From the NCBI GenBank assembly GCA_024752435.1, contig CP103027.1:992001-1056000 (forward strand): a stretch of DNA of 64,000 bases, in the 5' to 3' direction. This document shows positions 46,145 to 57,474 of this stretch, in pieces (within the stretch, counting starts at the first letter, position 1; every line of letters starts with the position of its first letter). The notes under the pieces are model-generated. The model worked only from the letters and a program-made list of their open reading frames with translations, was not told the origin of the DNA and made no database searches. Origin of the DNA: Allantophomopsis cytisporea. Its lineage: Eukaryota > Ascomycota > Leotiomycetes > Phacidiales > Phacidiaceae. A program made the position numbers and the translations under genes.

Positions 46145-48820
46145 ATGTCCAGCTCAACGTCAGATCTTGAAGCGATTGTTCGGGAAAATTGTGCTGTCGC
46201 TACGATATGCAATGGGCTAAATGCAACGGAATGGAGGAGTGGGCAGAGGAATGTTATACAGATTGGAACAGAATTCAGTACAGAGTGGAAATGGGGCCTG
46301 GTTGCTGTATGTGCTTTACTTCTATCTGTTGGTGCTGTATCAACAGGATTATTATGGTCAGTATGCGGAACAGATCTCATACGGTTGCTGGTTTTGAGTA
46401 CCACAGGGAACAGACGGGAACGGTAGGGACTTATCGCAAGAACATCTTGATCACCTATTCTTGCTGACCGTATACCAGACACCAAGCACTTTCTATGGAA
46501 ACAATGAGACATCACCATAGTTGGATACTATGCTCGCTTGTTCTTATTATCGCTGCATGCAATACGTCAGTCATCGAACTTTTGCGAATGTTGTTGGGCG
46601 TGAAGAGCAGGATCTGGCCCACAATCCTTATGTCTACCTTCACCATTGCAATCTTTGGGAAGTTGTTACCCCACCTCTTGATACCACAACACATACTGTC
46701 AAGGTGGCACTATTGCTCCCCACTCGTTTGGTTTGCCATGTTGATAACCGCCCCTGTCAGCTGGGTCTTGGCTAAGGTTATTGACAAGCTTGGTGGAAAG
46801 TCTCACGACAACAATATATATACACACGAACAGCTGAACACCCTGGTCAAATACCATGACAGACTTGAGAAGCATGGTGGCAATATCGGCCCTGACGCCG
46901 TTCGGCTTATAAGGAGCGCACTTAATTTAGATGGGCGTAAGGTCAACGGTGGGCAACTTAGCTTTGCGAGTCAAGCCACGGCGTCGGACATTGAGGATGG
47001 TACACTAACTGAAAGGCTTGAGATAATACTTAGATGGCCACTGGTAAAGACAGTCAGTATTCAGGATACAGTGAATCGCGAGTTTGTGAGAAAGATCAAG
47101 GGTTGGTCATACAGCCGTATTCCTGTGGTCGGTACGGTTGATCGTCATGGTGATAGTTTGTCGAGTGGCGAAAATGCTGGAAAACAACTAATATATGGCT
47201 TTCTTCATATCAAGGTCAGTTGAAGCGCTTCGAACCTCATGAGATACCAAACTGATACTTATTGAACACAGGATCTCCTTGGCATAGAATTCGAAGACTT
47301 ACCTGGAGGACAGGGGCTCAAACATGTCAAAGACTTACCTCTCTATCCTTTACCGATCGTTCGCGAAGACATGCTGTTGTATGAAATTTTAAATATGTTT
47401 CAGCTTGGAATGTCCAGGTATGTGTAGCAATCACGTTAAATGAAAAAGGATCCCTATTGATTCAATCAGCATTGCGGTGGTTGTACCTGTTACCATTGAC
47501 AACGAAGACAATGTCACAACGCTGAAAAGGAGACCGGGTCTATCAAAATATTGTCAATCTTCTTGGACGAACAAAAACCTCGCTTTTCAAGACCGTGCCA
47601 ACCAACAATCTGTCAGATTGACAGGTGATCAGACTACTTGGACTACGGGCTTCTTACAAGCAGCTCAAGGAAGCATGAATGAGCTGCCTACGAGTCGGCA
47701 GCCAACCGTAGCCATTTGTATCCCGTGTCCTCTGGGGGTCATCACCCATGAAGATATTATAAATGTTCTATTGAGAAGCTCTGGAATTGATGAGAAGGAC
47801 TTCTTCAATTGTCGATCTCCTGAAGGTCAGGAGCAAAATGATCCCCAGCTTAAAGAATCAAACTCACACGAAATACTGATGAGGAACCATGAGATTGATC
47901 AAAGAGACAGTGCGAATGATACCTTGCGACGACGAAATATATCACGCCAAGTGGATGGGATTTTGAGCAGAGCTTATGGAGGCTTCGACGGGGCGAACGA
48001 TCGTGGTTTGAGTACCTCGACAGCCAAATATCTCCGACAGAGACAACAGCTCAGGCGAAACGTTGTGCAGCATGACGAATATAGCACTAGCTCATATACA
48101 CAGAATAGCGGTGGTGGTTTCCACACAAGCACAAGTGATAGCGAGTCGCCTGTAATCAATGATGCTCTCACAAAGAGCTTTACAGAGATCAAGAGCACGA
48201 TTTATAGATCGGAAGACCTAGAAAATTCTTGTGCACGCAATGCCTTAGCTCGCACCGTTAGTATGCCAATAGCTGCTGCAAACTTTAATCCAAATATAAC
48301 GTCTCGAAGACTCACCATCGGGTCTCCAAGGGTCCCAAACATCCAACAGGTAACATCATTCTCCGAGTCTCATTTCAGTCCAGACAGTCATAATGAAGGA
48401 GAGGTTACTGTCAAGAAACAGAGAGTTCAAAGCCTATCATCCGATAAAGAGAACAACCAAAACTCGGATTGTTCAGCATCTAGCCACAAGAGCAAAGCTC
48501 ATCAGGAAACATGCACATTTCGCAACTCGTACTCTTTGCAGAAGCATCCTAGTCTTGCATTGCGAATTAGGAGTGATTCCGAAGCCAACAACTGGTACCC
48601 GGAAATACCTGCTTATTCCTCCAGGACTATGCCACGTATACCAGACAGTGCTAGTTTAAAACACCATAACACTGACGGCACTACGACAGACACGAGCGAT
48701 GGAGTCTTATATGAAGACAACAGATTTCAAGATGACAGATCTTTCTTGCCTAGTCAGAGAAGGTACACAGATGGTGGCGAGGGGTCAAATGGTGCCAGGA
48801 AAACTAGCTTTTGGTTGTAG
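46145..48820 (+). CDS. CNNM/Mam3-like DUF21-CBS membrane protein
   Basis: Family of metal (Mg or Mn) homeostasis proteins of vacuole and plasma membrane. Exons 46145-46422, 46479-47214, 47272-47417, 47470-48820; phases exact, 836 residues. DUF21-type membrane region: WGLVAVCALLLSVGAVSTGL, HSWILCSLVLIIAACNTSVI, STFTIAIFGKLLPHLLIPQH and PLVWFAMLITAPVSWVLAKV. Then an acidic linker and CBS-pair segments WSYSRIPVVG, GKQLIYGFLHIKDLL and MSSIAVVVPV. The last ~400 residues are low-complexity Ser/Asn/Arg-rich. The usual FGEIxPQ motif reads FGKLLPH (Glu to Lys, Gln to His), suggesting divergence in the ion path. Start is uncertain: 46145 is the first ATG in this frame. Confidence 0.8.
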
Positions 48821-48994
48821 GAGTCGTGAAAATGAGGGATACATAAGTCAGATCCTGACGTGATGGACTGACTTTTGGGCTGGCGACTCGAAGCTATATT
48901 ATAATGGGTGGTTGTGGCATGACGAGAAACTGTAAGAAATACTGGGGATGGAAAACGACGGCTGCGAACACACTGGTCATTCATTTAGTAATTA

Positions 48995-50300
48995 TTACTC
49001 TTGTATTCCCTTTACTGTTTTATGCAACAATAGAACGATTTGCCTCCACCTTGTAATCAGCATTTCCCTCTGTCCCACAGTGCCAATTTCCAAATTTGAC
49101 AACTGATCAATCTTGTGTTCTGCCTCTGTTGCGAAGACCATAAGTAATCTCACAAGCACAGCATCGACCTTCGGCTGATACCTATCTCCATCAGCCGTGC
49201 CATCCACAACTCGTCGCCATTGTCCCAGTGGCATACAAAGTATCCTGAGAGCTGTCTGTGTCCTATAGCATACGGTTTCTTTGTCCAAGACATAATTCCC
49301 AAGAAAGCCTGCATGCTCTAGATGCTCCTTTTCAGACTCAGAAAGCTCCCCAAGAATCACATCATCAAGTTTCACTTCATCCCACTCGTTACTGTTCATG
49401 ATGAAACCGTACTCTGATAGCAGAAAATCATTGCTGTGATTGCCGTAGGAGATGTAGACCTCCTCTCCTTGCTCGTAGACTCGGTTCGTCACAACTTTGA
49501 ACCCATCTCTACCAAAGATAACATCGCATCCATAGTCAGAATGATTAAAATAATCAGCAAAAGGATTGAGAGCCATACAGTCGTCTGGCTTCAACTTCTT
49601 CTTCGTCCCAGGGGCAACATAATAGAAAGTCCTTGTGTTGACAATCAGCCAGTTGTAGACATAGTCATGTTTCGAGACATTCGGATATATCCTCGAAAAG
49701 GCATCCCAATCCAAACCAAGCTTTTTCTGTTGATTTTCCAAAAGCTTCTTGGAGGCAGGAGGAAGATATGAGTGAAGACCCAAGTCCCACATCAAAGGCA
49801 TAGACTCCGCAAACTCCTCACGTGATGGTAAGACTTCACGCCAAGGTGCTGTGACAGAAGAACTGTCCATTGTAAGGTCCGCAGCAAGTAAGCCGTGGAC
49901 AGTCGAATCACCAAGTAAGCGTACCATAGTCTTCGGTACCGTCTGAGCTGTACGCAATGCAGAAATGGGGACAGTAAGTATAGTTTCTCCCGCCTGTGAA
50001 ATTCTTAGCATATGCCCGCTGGAATATGTATTTGAAGACGGTAGTAGAAGAAGTCCTTACTTGTCGAACTCACAAAGTCATTGTGTCTATAGGACTCCTG
50101 GCATTTAGGACATGGCCTAGGAAGAGAAGACGGATGATCGAAAGGGAGAAATGATATGATAAAGAAATACTGGAGCTTACCTTACGGGTCTTCTCTGCAA
50201 CTATACCGAGGCCTCTGCCAGAAAAGCGATGAGCAGAGATACTGTCCAGTTTTACGCCTCGCTCGACAGCCCACTTTGTGAACTCAACATGCTTCTCCAT
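48995..50300 (-). CDS. SET-domain protein lysine methyltransferase
   Basis: SET methyltransferase of the Rubisco-LSMT/SETD6 type, using S-adenosylmethionine on a non-histone or ribosomal protein. Two exons (50300-50181, 49993-48995), 372 residues. The start GVKLDSISAHRFSGRGLGIVAEK is the N-SET; the core shows VNTRTFYYV, the split NHS motif PFADYFNHSDYG, and the terminal GEEVYISYGNHSNDFLLSEYGF with the catalytic Tyr. The rest is the helical Rubisco-LSMT substrate-binding region (LPLGQW-like CMPLGQWRRV). Intron 49994-50180 is 187 bp. Converges on the CNNM-like gene with 174 bp between stops; divergent from PDCD5. Confidence 0.88.
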
Positions 50301-50622
50301 GGTGGATGATATATTTGCTTTGTCACTCCGTCATTATCCGCGCACCAATAGTACCTTAGAAGTACAATGTGATTACTCTGAAGTATTAGGACCAAATCGA
50401 CAATCGAGGAGTAAGTCTAGAGGGAAATGTGAAGGTACTACAAAAAATAAATCAAAAATATCATTTTCTTTGTCTGTCCCTGTCAGCATGAATTAGGGAA
50501 CAGCAATCACAGAATTGGATCGTCAACAAGCGAACGCACGAGGCTACCACTTACCTACTGCTCCCCGAGGTTCTCCGCCCCAGCCGCTCTTCGAACGAAA
50601 TAACCATCAAATCAATCACAAA
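50301..50622. other. Divergent promoter region (SET / PDCD5)
   Basis: 322 bp between divergent start codons; no motif recognised. Confidence 0.55.
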
Positions 50623-51177
50623 ATGGCTGACGCGGACTTGGACCAGGTGCGCATTTCGCCTATACAAACTTATTGTTTTTCACTGACTAACTGTTTTTAG
50701 ATCAGAAAGGCTCGCCTTGAACAGCTCAAAGCTCAAAGTGGTGGAGGTGGAGGCAGTAGCCGTGGGCAAGGCGGAGATGACCAAAGACAGTGAGCTGCCA
50801 TATTTGCTATTATACTTACAAGACAGTGAATATTAACATGTCCTAGACAGCAAGAAGGTATATTAATTCGGGTGGGTTAATTCGACGCCAGCTAATGCAG
50901 ATTAGAGCAACGGCAGTCAATCCTGCAGCAAATTCTCGAGCCTGCTGCGGCAGACCGTCTCGGACGAATCCGTCTTGTCAAGGAATCACGCGCGACCGAC
51001 GTCGAGAACAGACTGATAATGTTGGCAAGATCCGGGCAACTGCGACAAAAGGTTACAGAGGAACAATTGAAAGAGTTGCTGAATGCTGTGGCTGAGACGA
51101 AGGAAGAGGAAAAGATTGTGGTCAGCAGGAGAAAGGGTGGTTGGGATGATGACGATGACGACTTGTTTGACTTATAG
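50623..51177 (+). CDS. PDCD5-like DNA/RNA-binding protein
   Basis: Small conserved protein of eukaryotes and archaea (programmed cell death 5/YMR074C-like), thought to bind nucleic acid or the chaperonin TRiC. Four exons: 50623-50646, 50701-50789, 50847-50857, 50906-51177, phases exact, 131 residues. The 11-nt third exon is needed to join DDQRQ to QEEQRQSILQQIL. Core helices: LDQIRKARLEQLKAQ, ILEPAAADRLGRIRLVKESR, VENRLIMLARSGQLRQKV and TEEQLKELLNAVAE. Acidic end WDDDDDDLFDL is typical. Gly/Ser linker between helices 1 and 2. Confidence 0.92.
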
Positions 51178-51281
51178 GTTTTGGAAAATCAAAGGCACAC
51201 TTGGCTTTTGGCACCAATCAATACTTGAAGCACGCTGTCAGCGAACACACATAGCATAATCTTACACATGGACGAGGGAAA

Positions 51282-52215
51282 CTAGTTGACCCCCAAACTA
51301 TCTCCAGCCCTGGCTTTCGCTTCTCTTTGCGCTTTCCTCATCTCTCTTTCCTTCTTTCTGATATCTCGAAGATCCACAGGTTTTTCTACACCTAGCTCTG
51401 CCCGCAAGTCGTCAACATCCCTCTCCAGTTGCTCTTCCCAGTACACATTGATTACCTCCTTCGCATTGACCCCGTTGCTGATAGCCCATGGTGCATATAT
51501 TTGAAAGAATCGCTGTCGCTCTGCCGGTTTCAATCTCGATATGGCGAACACGCTCAGCCCAGTCATTGGCAGTAGAGTATTTGCGAACTCGAATGCCTTC
51601 AATGCAACCTCCCCCTCAACGACAACTGGCAACCCTGTAAGTGCATGGTAAAAGTCATGACATTCGCGGTAGCGTTGCATAACATAAGCACACTCTTCGT
51701 CGTCAATGTATTTTACGGGGTTGCGAGTATCTGGCGAGACGCCCTCCCGGTCGAGCCATGCGGCGTAGGAATGGCCGACTGTATTTCCTGGTAAGCCGCG
51801 CAAGTAATCCATGGACATAGTTTGTGATGATATTCGAGGTCGATCCCGCAGAATGCGCCGGCCTGTTGAGGATGATAGCATGGCGTCCCGTAGACGATAA
51901 ATAAAGTATGGAGTTGCAGTCGCCTCCCCCAAAGCAGCTATGAGGTCTAGAACTTTTGAGTTAACGTGTCACCAGATGTCTTGATCATGAGCGCCTACCT
52001 CCACGACGGGGATTCATCAAAGACATTACGGCTGATCCGACAGCAAGGCCAGCTCTCTCAAGTGTTGTAAGAGGGACATGGCCTTCATAGTTGGGTGCTG
52101 GTCGGTGCAAGACGGAGAAGTCTCGAGATTGTGCTTGAAAAGCACATGTTGCTAAGAGCTCTCGAGGTAGAGCAGCCCTCCGTAAGGATTGTCTTGCGAT
52201 ATGGGCCATGGACAT
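51282..52215 (-). CDS. COQ4: Coenzyme Q biosynthesis protein Coq4
   Basis: Mitochondrial matrix protein of the ubiquinone synthome, needed for ring C1 decarboxylation/hydroxylation steps. Two exons (52215-51999, 51946-51282), 293 residues. Positively charged N-terminus (ARQSLRRAALPRELLATCAF) is a presequence. Conserved segments: LTTLERAGLAVGSAVMSLMNPRRGDLIAALGEAT, RLRDAMLSSSTGRRIL, and the metal motif HDFYHALTGLPVVVEGE (HDxxH plus Glu). The end is Lys/Arg/Glu-rich helical. Met52215 is followed by Met52209; either could initiate. Stop lies 104 bp from the PDCD5 stop. Confidence 0.95.
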
Positions 52216-52759
52216 AAGGGTGCTCGATTTTATCAATTTGTTGAAGATAAAGAACAGCCGTTAACCATGATGCCACGGTAACGGAATGGTTCCGCTTACT
52301 TTTACTGGTACAGGTATTTATGTGCATACTACTTGTAGCAAGCTGTGCACGGTGCTTGAATCAATTGAGACTAAGAAGTATATTTTGGGATACTCCATCA
52401 CTAAATCGCATCTCCAATACAGGGTAGTGACGACTGCATTTATGTATCTCGCGGATCCTGTGCACCTACAAACTATACTACCGTTCTTCAATCCTAGAGA
52501 TGAATTAACTAGGCATAGTTTCTTTTTGAAAATCCTCAAGGGTCAGACATATTATGGACGTTTGAAAGCAGCAATTCAGAAGTTGAGGAAAGGAGTTCGA
52601 TATATTCATTTACTTCTAAACCCTGCGCCTATGGTCATTATAATATGTGTACAAAGACATAGAGTACAAAATAAAGTACATATAGTACAAGCACATACAT
52701 GCATACGTGCACATATGGTACACAATGATGTAGCCAGGATGACACATTCACTCATACAA
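52216..52759. other. Intergenic region
   Basis: 544 bp upstream of COQ4 and downstream of the ketopantoate-reductase-like gene. Contains ATAC/ACATA-rich sequence (about 52630-52720). An open frame spanning 52286-52957 lacks family signal and overlaps the neighbouring gene. Confidence 0.5.
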
Positions 52760-54295
52760 CTAACCCCATTCCCTCCGCTGCCCATCGAACGGGATGAACC
52801 CCTTGATCTCACGGTCTTTAATAGCCTGCTTCGCCTTGACCATTTGCACCATGAGGGAATTTACTGGACACGGAATGCCGAGTTGCAAAGCCCGATTCAT
52901 GATGTAGCCATTGATGTAATCAATCTCCGTTTTTCGACCTCTCCTGACATCATGTAACATGGAACTGGTATTTACACTGGTGGTCTCGGCGATACTGACG
53001 ACTCTTTTCTCGAGTAAACTTTTTCGAAAACGATCTGGTACGCCATCTACTCCTTGAAGTTCTGGAAGTCGTCTGACGACTTGACAAAATTCCTCCAAAA
53101 TCTTTCGCAAGGATCGTGTTGCGGCAAAGTTGTACAGAAGATCTCCGTTAGTACAATCAAACATTGTGGTAAGAGGGTTGATTACACAGTTCACAGCGAG
53201 CTTCTCAAGCTGTGATTGCATAAACTCAATATATGGGTAACCCCGTGCACCAAGAACGGTAGGGCGAGTCATTGTACGAGCCACGTAGCGCGTTGAGTTC
53301 ATCCAAGTTGCAGATCGCCGGATCAAAAACTGCTCATTGCCAGTCTGCAATGAGTCGGAATGTATAACAGGTGTCACCGAGAGTGATGTACTACCTACAC
53401 CATTGTGAAAAGCCGTGAACTGCCGTGTGTTGTGAGAAGCAACACCATGTGTTGTTGTCCCTGCCATATATCTCGGTCTGTGTGCTGGGTCAGGAAAGAC
53501 ATGTTTATTCACATCCTCAATGATTCCCATTCCATTCTGGATGAAGCATATTGTGGATCCAGAATGTAGCCTTCGACGGATTGAAAGTAGCGCAGGTACA
53601 GTAAATGCGGCCTTCGTTGTGACAACAAGGTTATCAATGGGATTTTTAACCAGAGACGTGTGATCTATCAGGTACTCAGAAAATCCAGGATATCTTTGGT
53701 CGATATCGTTTTCAGGTTGGGTCGCTAATTCCACGGAAAATCCCCGTCGAGTGACAGAGGCACCTCCAGAGATGATCTCAATTGCTTCCCCTTCTTCATA
53801 CCATTGTTCAATCAGAGATGGCCGGTGAAGTAGCAGTGTTATAGGAGGTGGTTCTGTGAGTCCTGCTAACGAGTGGGCCACAAATTTCCCAATATTCCCA
53901 GTGCCTAGAATATGTATAGTTTGACTCAAGGGCCTGATTCTTGATGAAGAGGACTCTGTCGCTTGGTACTGCGCAAAGTCGTTCTCAGAAAGGTTGAGGT
54001 GGTTTTGTGAGGTTCGGACTTGTTCCCCGATATGTGATTCTTGGTTTATTATCGTGTCGCGCTGATCAGGCTGCGCTGGTGAGAAAGATGAGCTGGCGTC
54101 TATTTCGTAGTCCCGTATGTTCTCTCTGTCAGCTTCTGCATCGTGCTGTCTTGTATGTCCAACCTCCTCCGAATGATTCGAGTCCATATCTTCATCAGGA
54201 ATTGGCCACTCTACGTCTTCGAGCTTCCTCTGAGCGCCATTGTGAAGTTTGGCAATCATTGCTGGATCACGCCTCATTGACCACTCATCTCCCAT
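52760..54295 (-). CDS. Ketopantoate reductase (ApbA/PanE) family protein
   Basis: NADPH-dependent 2-dehydropantoate reductase family; in fungi several paralogues exist, one making pantoate for CoA. Single visible exon, 511 residues from ATG at 54295. Rossmann motif ILGTGNIGKFVAHSLAG at ~130 follows a long Ser/Glu/Asp-rich N-terminal extension. Family segments: NLVVTTKAA, ICFIQNGMGIIEDV, AGTTTHGV, KLAVNCVINPLTTMFDCTNG (catalytic Lys and Asn), and TSSMLHDVRRGRKTEIDYINGYI (SSM...D motif). The frame stays open upstream to about 54490 without an ATG (reads HFTCGRPLLRVFARIPHRHP), so an extra 5' exon, possibly encoding a mitochondrial leader, is likely. Confidence 0.82.
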   Translation of the reverse strand: MGDEWSMRRDPAMIAKLHNGAQRKLEDVEWPIPDEDMDSNHSEEVGHTRQHDAEADRENIRDYEIDASSSFSPAQPDQRDTIINQESHIGEQVRTSQNHLNLSENDFAQYQATESSSSRIRPLSQTIHILGTGNIGKFVAHSLAGLTEPPPITLLLHRPSLIEQWYEEGEAIEIISGGASVTRRGFSVELATQPENDIDQRYPGFSEYLIDHTSLVKNPIDNLVVTTKAAFTVPALLSIRRRLHSGSTICFIQNGMGIIEDVNKHVFPDPAHRPRYMAGTTTHGVASHNTRQFTAFHNGVGSTSLSVTPVIHSDSLQTGNEQFLIRRSATWMNSTRYVARTMTRPTVLGARGYPYIEFMQSQLEKLAVNCVINPLTTMFDCTNGDLLYNFAATRSLRKILEEFCQVVRRLPELQGVDGVPDRFRKSLLEKRVVSIAETTSVNTSSMLHDVRRGRKTEIDYINGYIMNRALQLGIPCPVNSLMVQMVKAKQAIKDREIKGFIPFDGQRREWG

Positions 54296-55134
54296 CTTTT
54301 TCCGTCGCGGCCACCAATAGCTCCTATGTTGCGAGGAAACCTCGCGCCTGACCACCCGGTCCGCTCCAAGGTCATCTGCACTCCATAATGGGTGTCTGTG
54401 AGGTATTCGAGCAAACACCCGCAGCAGCGGACGGCCACAAGTGAAATGAGACAGGATGAATATTCTCGGGGGGTATCTAAGAAGGAGAGCTCATGGCAAT
54501 ATTATGATCCTAAAAAAGTGAAGGCGAATGCGAAAAAGTGATATGCCCAGTCTGAATATGTGGAAAGGCCTTTATGTACAATTGATAGGCAACGGTTGGA
54601 GGAACACCATGCGTGATTTGCACACACAATGGAGGAGAAATATGGGTTGGAATTAGAAGGATATCTGACAAGGAGACGAAAAGGGAGCAGCTGCGAGGGT
54701 TGACCTTCGATTTCCTTGGGGCAATTCTTTAGTCCCGAAATGTTACGCTCATGGATTCAATTCAATTTTGAGTCTGCATACGGCGAAACCTTCTTCCGTG
54801 ATGCTGGCGGGCCGGCCGGCCATTGGAAGACAAGGCAAAAGTAAGCGTCTGGAGTGGGACTTTACCTACGGTAAGGTACTCTACCATAGATACCTAGATA
54901 ATATGCATTCCTAGGTGCCGCAATTGTGCGACTGTGCTTAGAGAGCAAGGCAATTCTTTCTTTTTCTCATTCTCTCAGCCTTGCCTGGACTAGCCTTCAA
55001 AGCAACAATACATCCATCAAAACTGAATACCTTCCAGACGGTCATCTAAGGAACACACGCTTCAATCTTCCATAATAAGGTTGAGACGCAAAAGAAAACT
55101 TCTCTATCACCTTACATTGGACATATAATTCATC
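54296..55134. other. Divergent intergenic region
   Basis: 839 bp between the reductase and C1D genes. The first 190 bp remain open in the reductase frame. Contains a GGCCGGCC palindrome near 54810-54820. No other gene seen. Confidence 0.5.
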
Positions 55135-55937
55135 ATGGATTCTTCCGACATTCTGTCCCATCTTGAGCAGCTGGATGATGAAATAGACGACCTCGAAGAT
55201 TCCCTTGCACCTATGCTGAAAAACGCCTTGTCGGATACTACTTCAAAACTTCCTTTACTCGATCGCACAAAAGCCTATGTTCTGCTCACATATGCTATCG
55301 AATCGGTCCTTTTTTGTACGTATTGTGTTGCGTATCTGAATAGATTCTCTAGCTGACTTTATTCGTCACAGCTTATCTTCGACTGAATGGTGTCAAAGCA
55401 CGCGAGCACCCCGTTTACAAAGAGTTGACGAGAGTGAAGCAATATTTCGACAAGATCAAAGCCACAGAAAATCCAGTAGGCAAGCGCGACAACCTTACCG
55501 TCGATAAGCAGGCCGCAGGTCGATTCATCAAAGCAGGACTCGTAAGGAATCCTTTCCTTGAAAGTCAAATAGTAACTAGTTATGTTAATGCTCAACAGTC
55601 AGGAAATAGTAAATATGACCTAGAGCGTGCTGAGAGAGAAGCCAAAGAGAAGGCCAGAGCACACATAAAATTCGATGAACTGTCGAAGAAGCGTAAGGCC
55701 GAAGAGGTTTCCAGCGCAGCACTAGTCACTGAGTCTGGCTCTGAATCTTCAGCCGGAGAGTCGATAGAACAAGCCTCGTCTGCGGTAGTTAAATTTAAGA
55801 AGAGAAAGTCTGATCGACCAGATACAGACAGCGTTACGACCACACGATCCTCGGATACTGTCGCCAATGACAAAACATACAAAAAGAAGTCTGCAAAAAG
55901 GTCGAAGAAAGCAAAGAAGACGAAATCTTCTAGTTGA
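55135..55937 (+). CDS. LRP1: C1D/Lrp1-like exosome cofactor
   Basis: Nuclear exosome cofactor (Lrp1/Rrp47), partner of Rrp6 in rRNA and snoRNA 3' processing. Three exons (55135-55315, 55372-55541, 55599-55937), 229 residues. Sas10/Utp3/C1D domain: LEQLDDEIDDLEDSLAPML, LLDRTKAYVLLTYAIESVLF, YLRLNGVKAREHPVYKELTRVK and AAGRFIKAGL. Second intron (57 nt, GTAAGG...CAACAG) is stop-free and divisible by three; removing it joins KAGL to SGNSKYDLER as in homologues. The tail is Lys-rich (KKKSAKRSKKAKKTKSSS), a nucleic-acid-binding/nuclear region. Confidence 0.87.
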
Positions 55938-56694
55938 AAGATCAGCAGGGATGCCACTGGGCCAAACAGGAGACGTTATGAACTAGTAAACTTGGAAACT
56001 TTACAAGACGTGGCCCACGACCAGCTTCGAGCAATTCAAGAGTCGGGAAGCCTACAAGAACCGCCCGGCGACTCTGAATATATCTGAGCTTGAAATGAGA
56101 GATGCGTTATGTGCTCGTACCAAGCATTGTGCTTCAAAGTATATTAGTTGCACATACTCTGCCGATTCACCAGCCAGCAGATCTAGGGAAAGCGAAGTGA
56201 TATTGTGGTATTTTTTTTAGCAGGTTGATGGAGATAGAGAACAAAGAAAAAGATGATCAATGGAGAGACCTCGGAACTTTGGCAAGCCTCTATGGTGGCT
56301 AACATTCGCGATGAGTTCGAAGTTGGAGCTTCTACAGTTCTATAGATATAAGATTTTCAAGGGTTGTAGCATCAGCTGTGTGAAGTAATAAACCTATTAA
56401 ACTTAATTCTGCGTTAAATTGATTTCCTCGCCAATATCACATTTCGTCACGTATTAGGGAGGTGACTCGAGCACTTCAGGTAAAGTATCTTAGAAGATTT
56501 CTCGCCTCCTCGTGGCCAATCAAATCAGGCATATAGATGCACGCACTAGAACTTCCGTTGGCTAGCGAGCTTCGACGTACATCCATAAGGCAAAGGCAAT
56601 GGTGACAAAGAACTTCAACATTCAAACGTCTTCCACCATCTCAAGTAACGATCAAAAGTCTCAGCTCTCAAACCTCTAAGCTCACTCCTACGAT
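55938..56694. other. Intergenic region
   Basis: 757 bp between co-oriented genes; no supported gene or RNA. Confidence 0.55.
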
Positions 56695-57262
56695 ATGCCT
56701 CGTCAACAAAGATCAATGGGAGGTGGCCGCGCGCCATCCCGCCCGACCGCTGCTCCAGCTCGTCCAACTGTTGCGCCTCAACAATCAAGACCTGCAACAA
56801 CCTCTGCACACCCACCGGCAACGCAACAGCAGCATGCTGCCCCGCCAGCTCCAGCTCCAACACAGAGCCAGGGTCCAGGACTCTTCGGTCAAATGGCATC
56901 TACCGCTGCGTAAGTATCGTCCGCCACCCTTCTGGAGTGATTCGTCTTCATCCAGAGCATCTTCCATAATATGTATGCTAATAGCATCTCACAGCGGTGT
57001 CGCTGTCGGCTCTTCCATCGGTCACGCAATTGGCGGTTTCTTCGGCGGTGGATCTGCTCCGGCCGAGGCACAGGCTGCTCCAGTACAAGCACAGGCTGCG
57101 GAGGCCTCGAATGGTCAGAGCAACAGCTGGGGACCAAGAAGCTGCGAGGTCGATGCCAAGCAATTCACCAAGTGCTTAGATGAAAACCAGGGTAACATGC
57201 AGATCTGTGGATGGTACTTGGAACAGTTGAAGGCATGCCAAAGTGCTGCTAGTCAATATTAG
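56695..57262 (+). CDS. Twin CX9C mitochondrial protein (Mix17/CHCHD2-like)
   Basis: Intermembrane-space protein imported and oxidised by Mia40. Two exons (56695-56909, 56995-57262), 160 residues. N-terminal half is Pro/Ala/Gln-rich with Arg (presequence-like), then a Gly-rich helix GVAVGSSIGHAIGGFFGGG, and the CHCH domain CEVDAKQFTKC...CGWYLEQLKAC, two CX9C pairs. Architecture equals human CHCHD2/CHCHD10 and yeast Mix17. Intron 85 bp with GCTAAT branch. Converges on the UBX gene. Confidence 0.92.
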
Positions 57263-57474
57263 GTAGTGGATATATAATATCAGTGGACTCGAATGCAAAG
57301 GAGTTTACCTAAGCACTTGCATTTGGTCTGGGAGAAATATTTTGTACAACAGATAAAAATTAATTGCGGCCATTGCGCTCCTCTCAATAATCAGCATGAA
57401 AGAACACAATTTTTAATATGGAACGAAATTCCGACCTCGAGTAAGCATCAACAGTATTGTACATCAAATCCATA

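Noticed and set aside
52286..52957. 223-codon plus-strand frame
   Set aside because: Overlaps the conserved reductase exon on the other strand and shows no recognisable domain.
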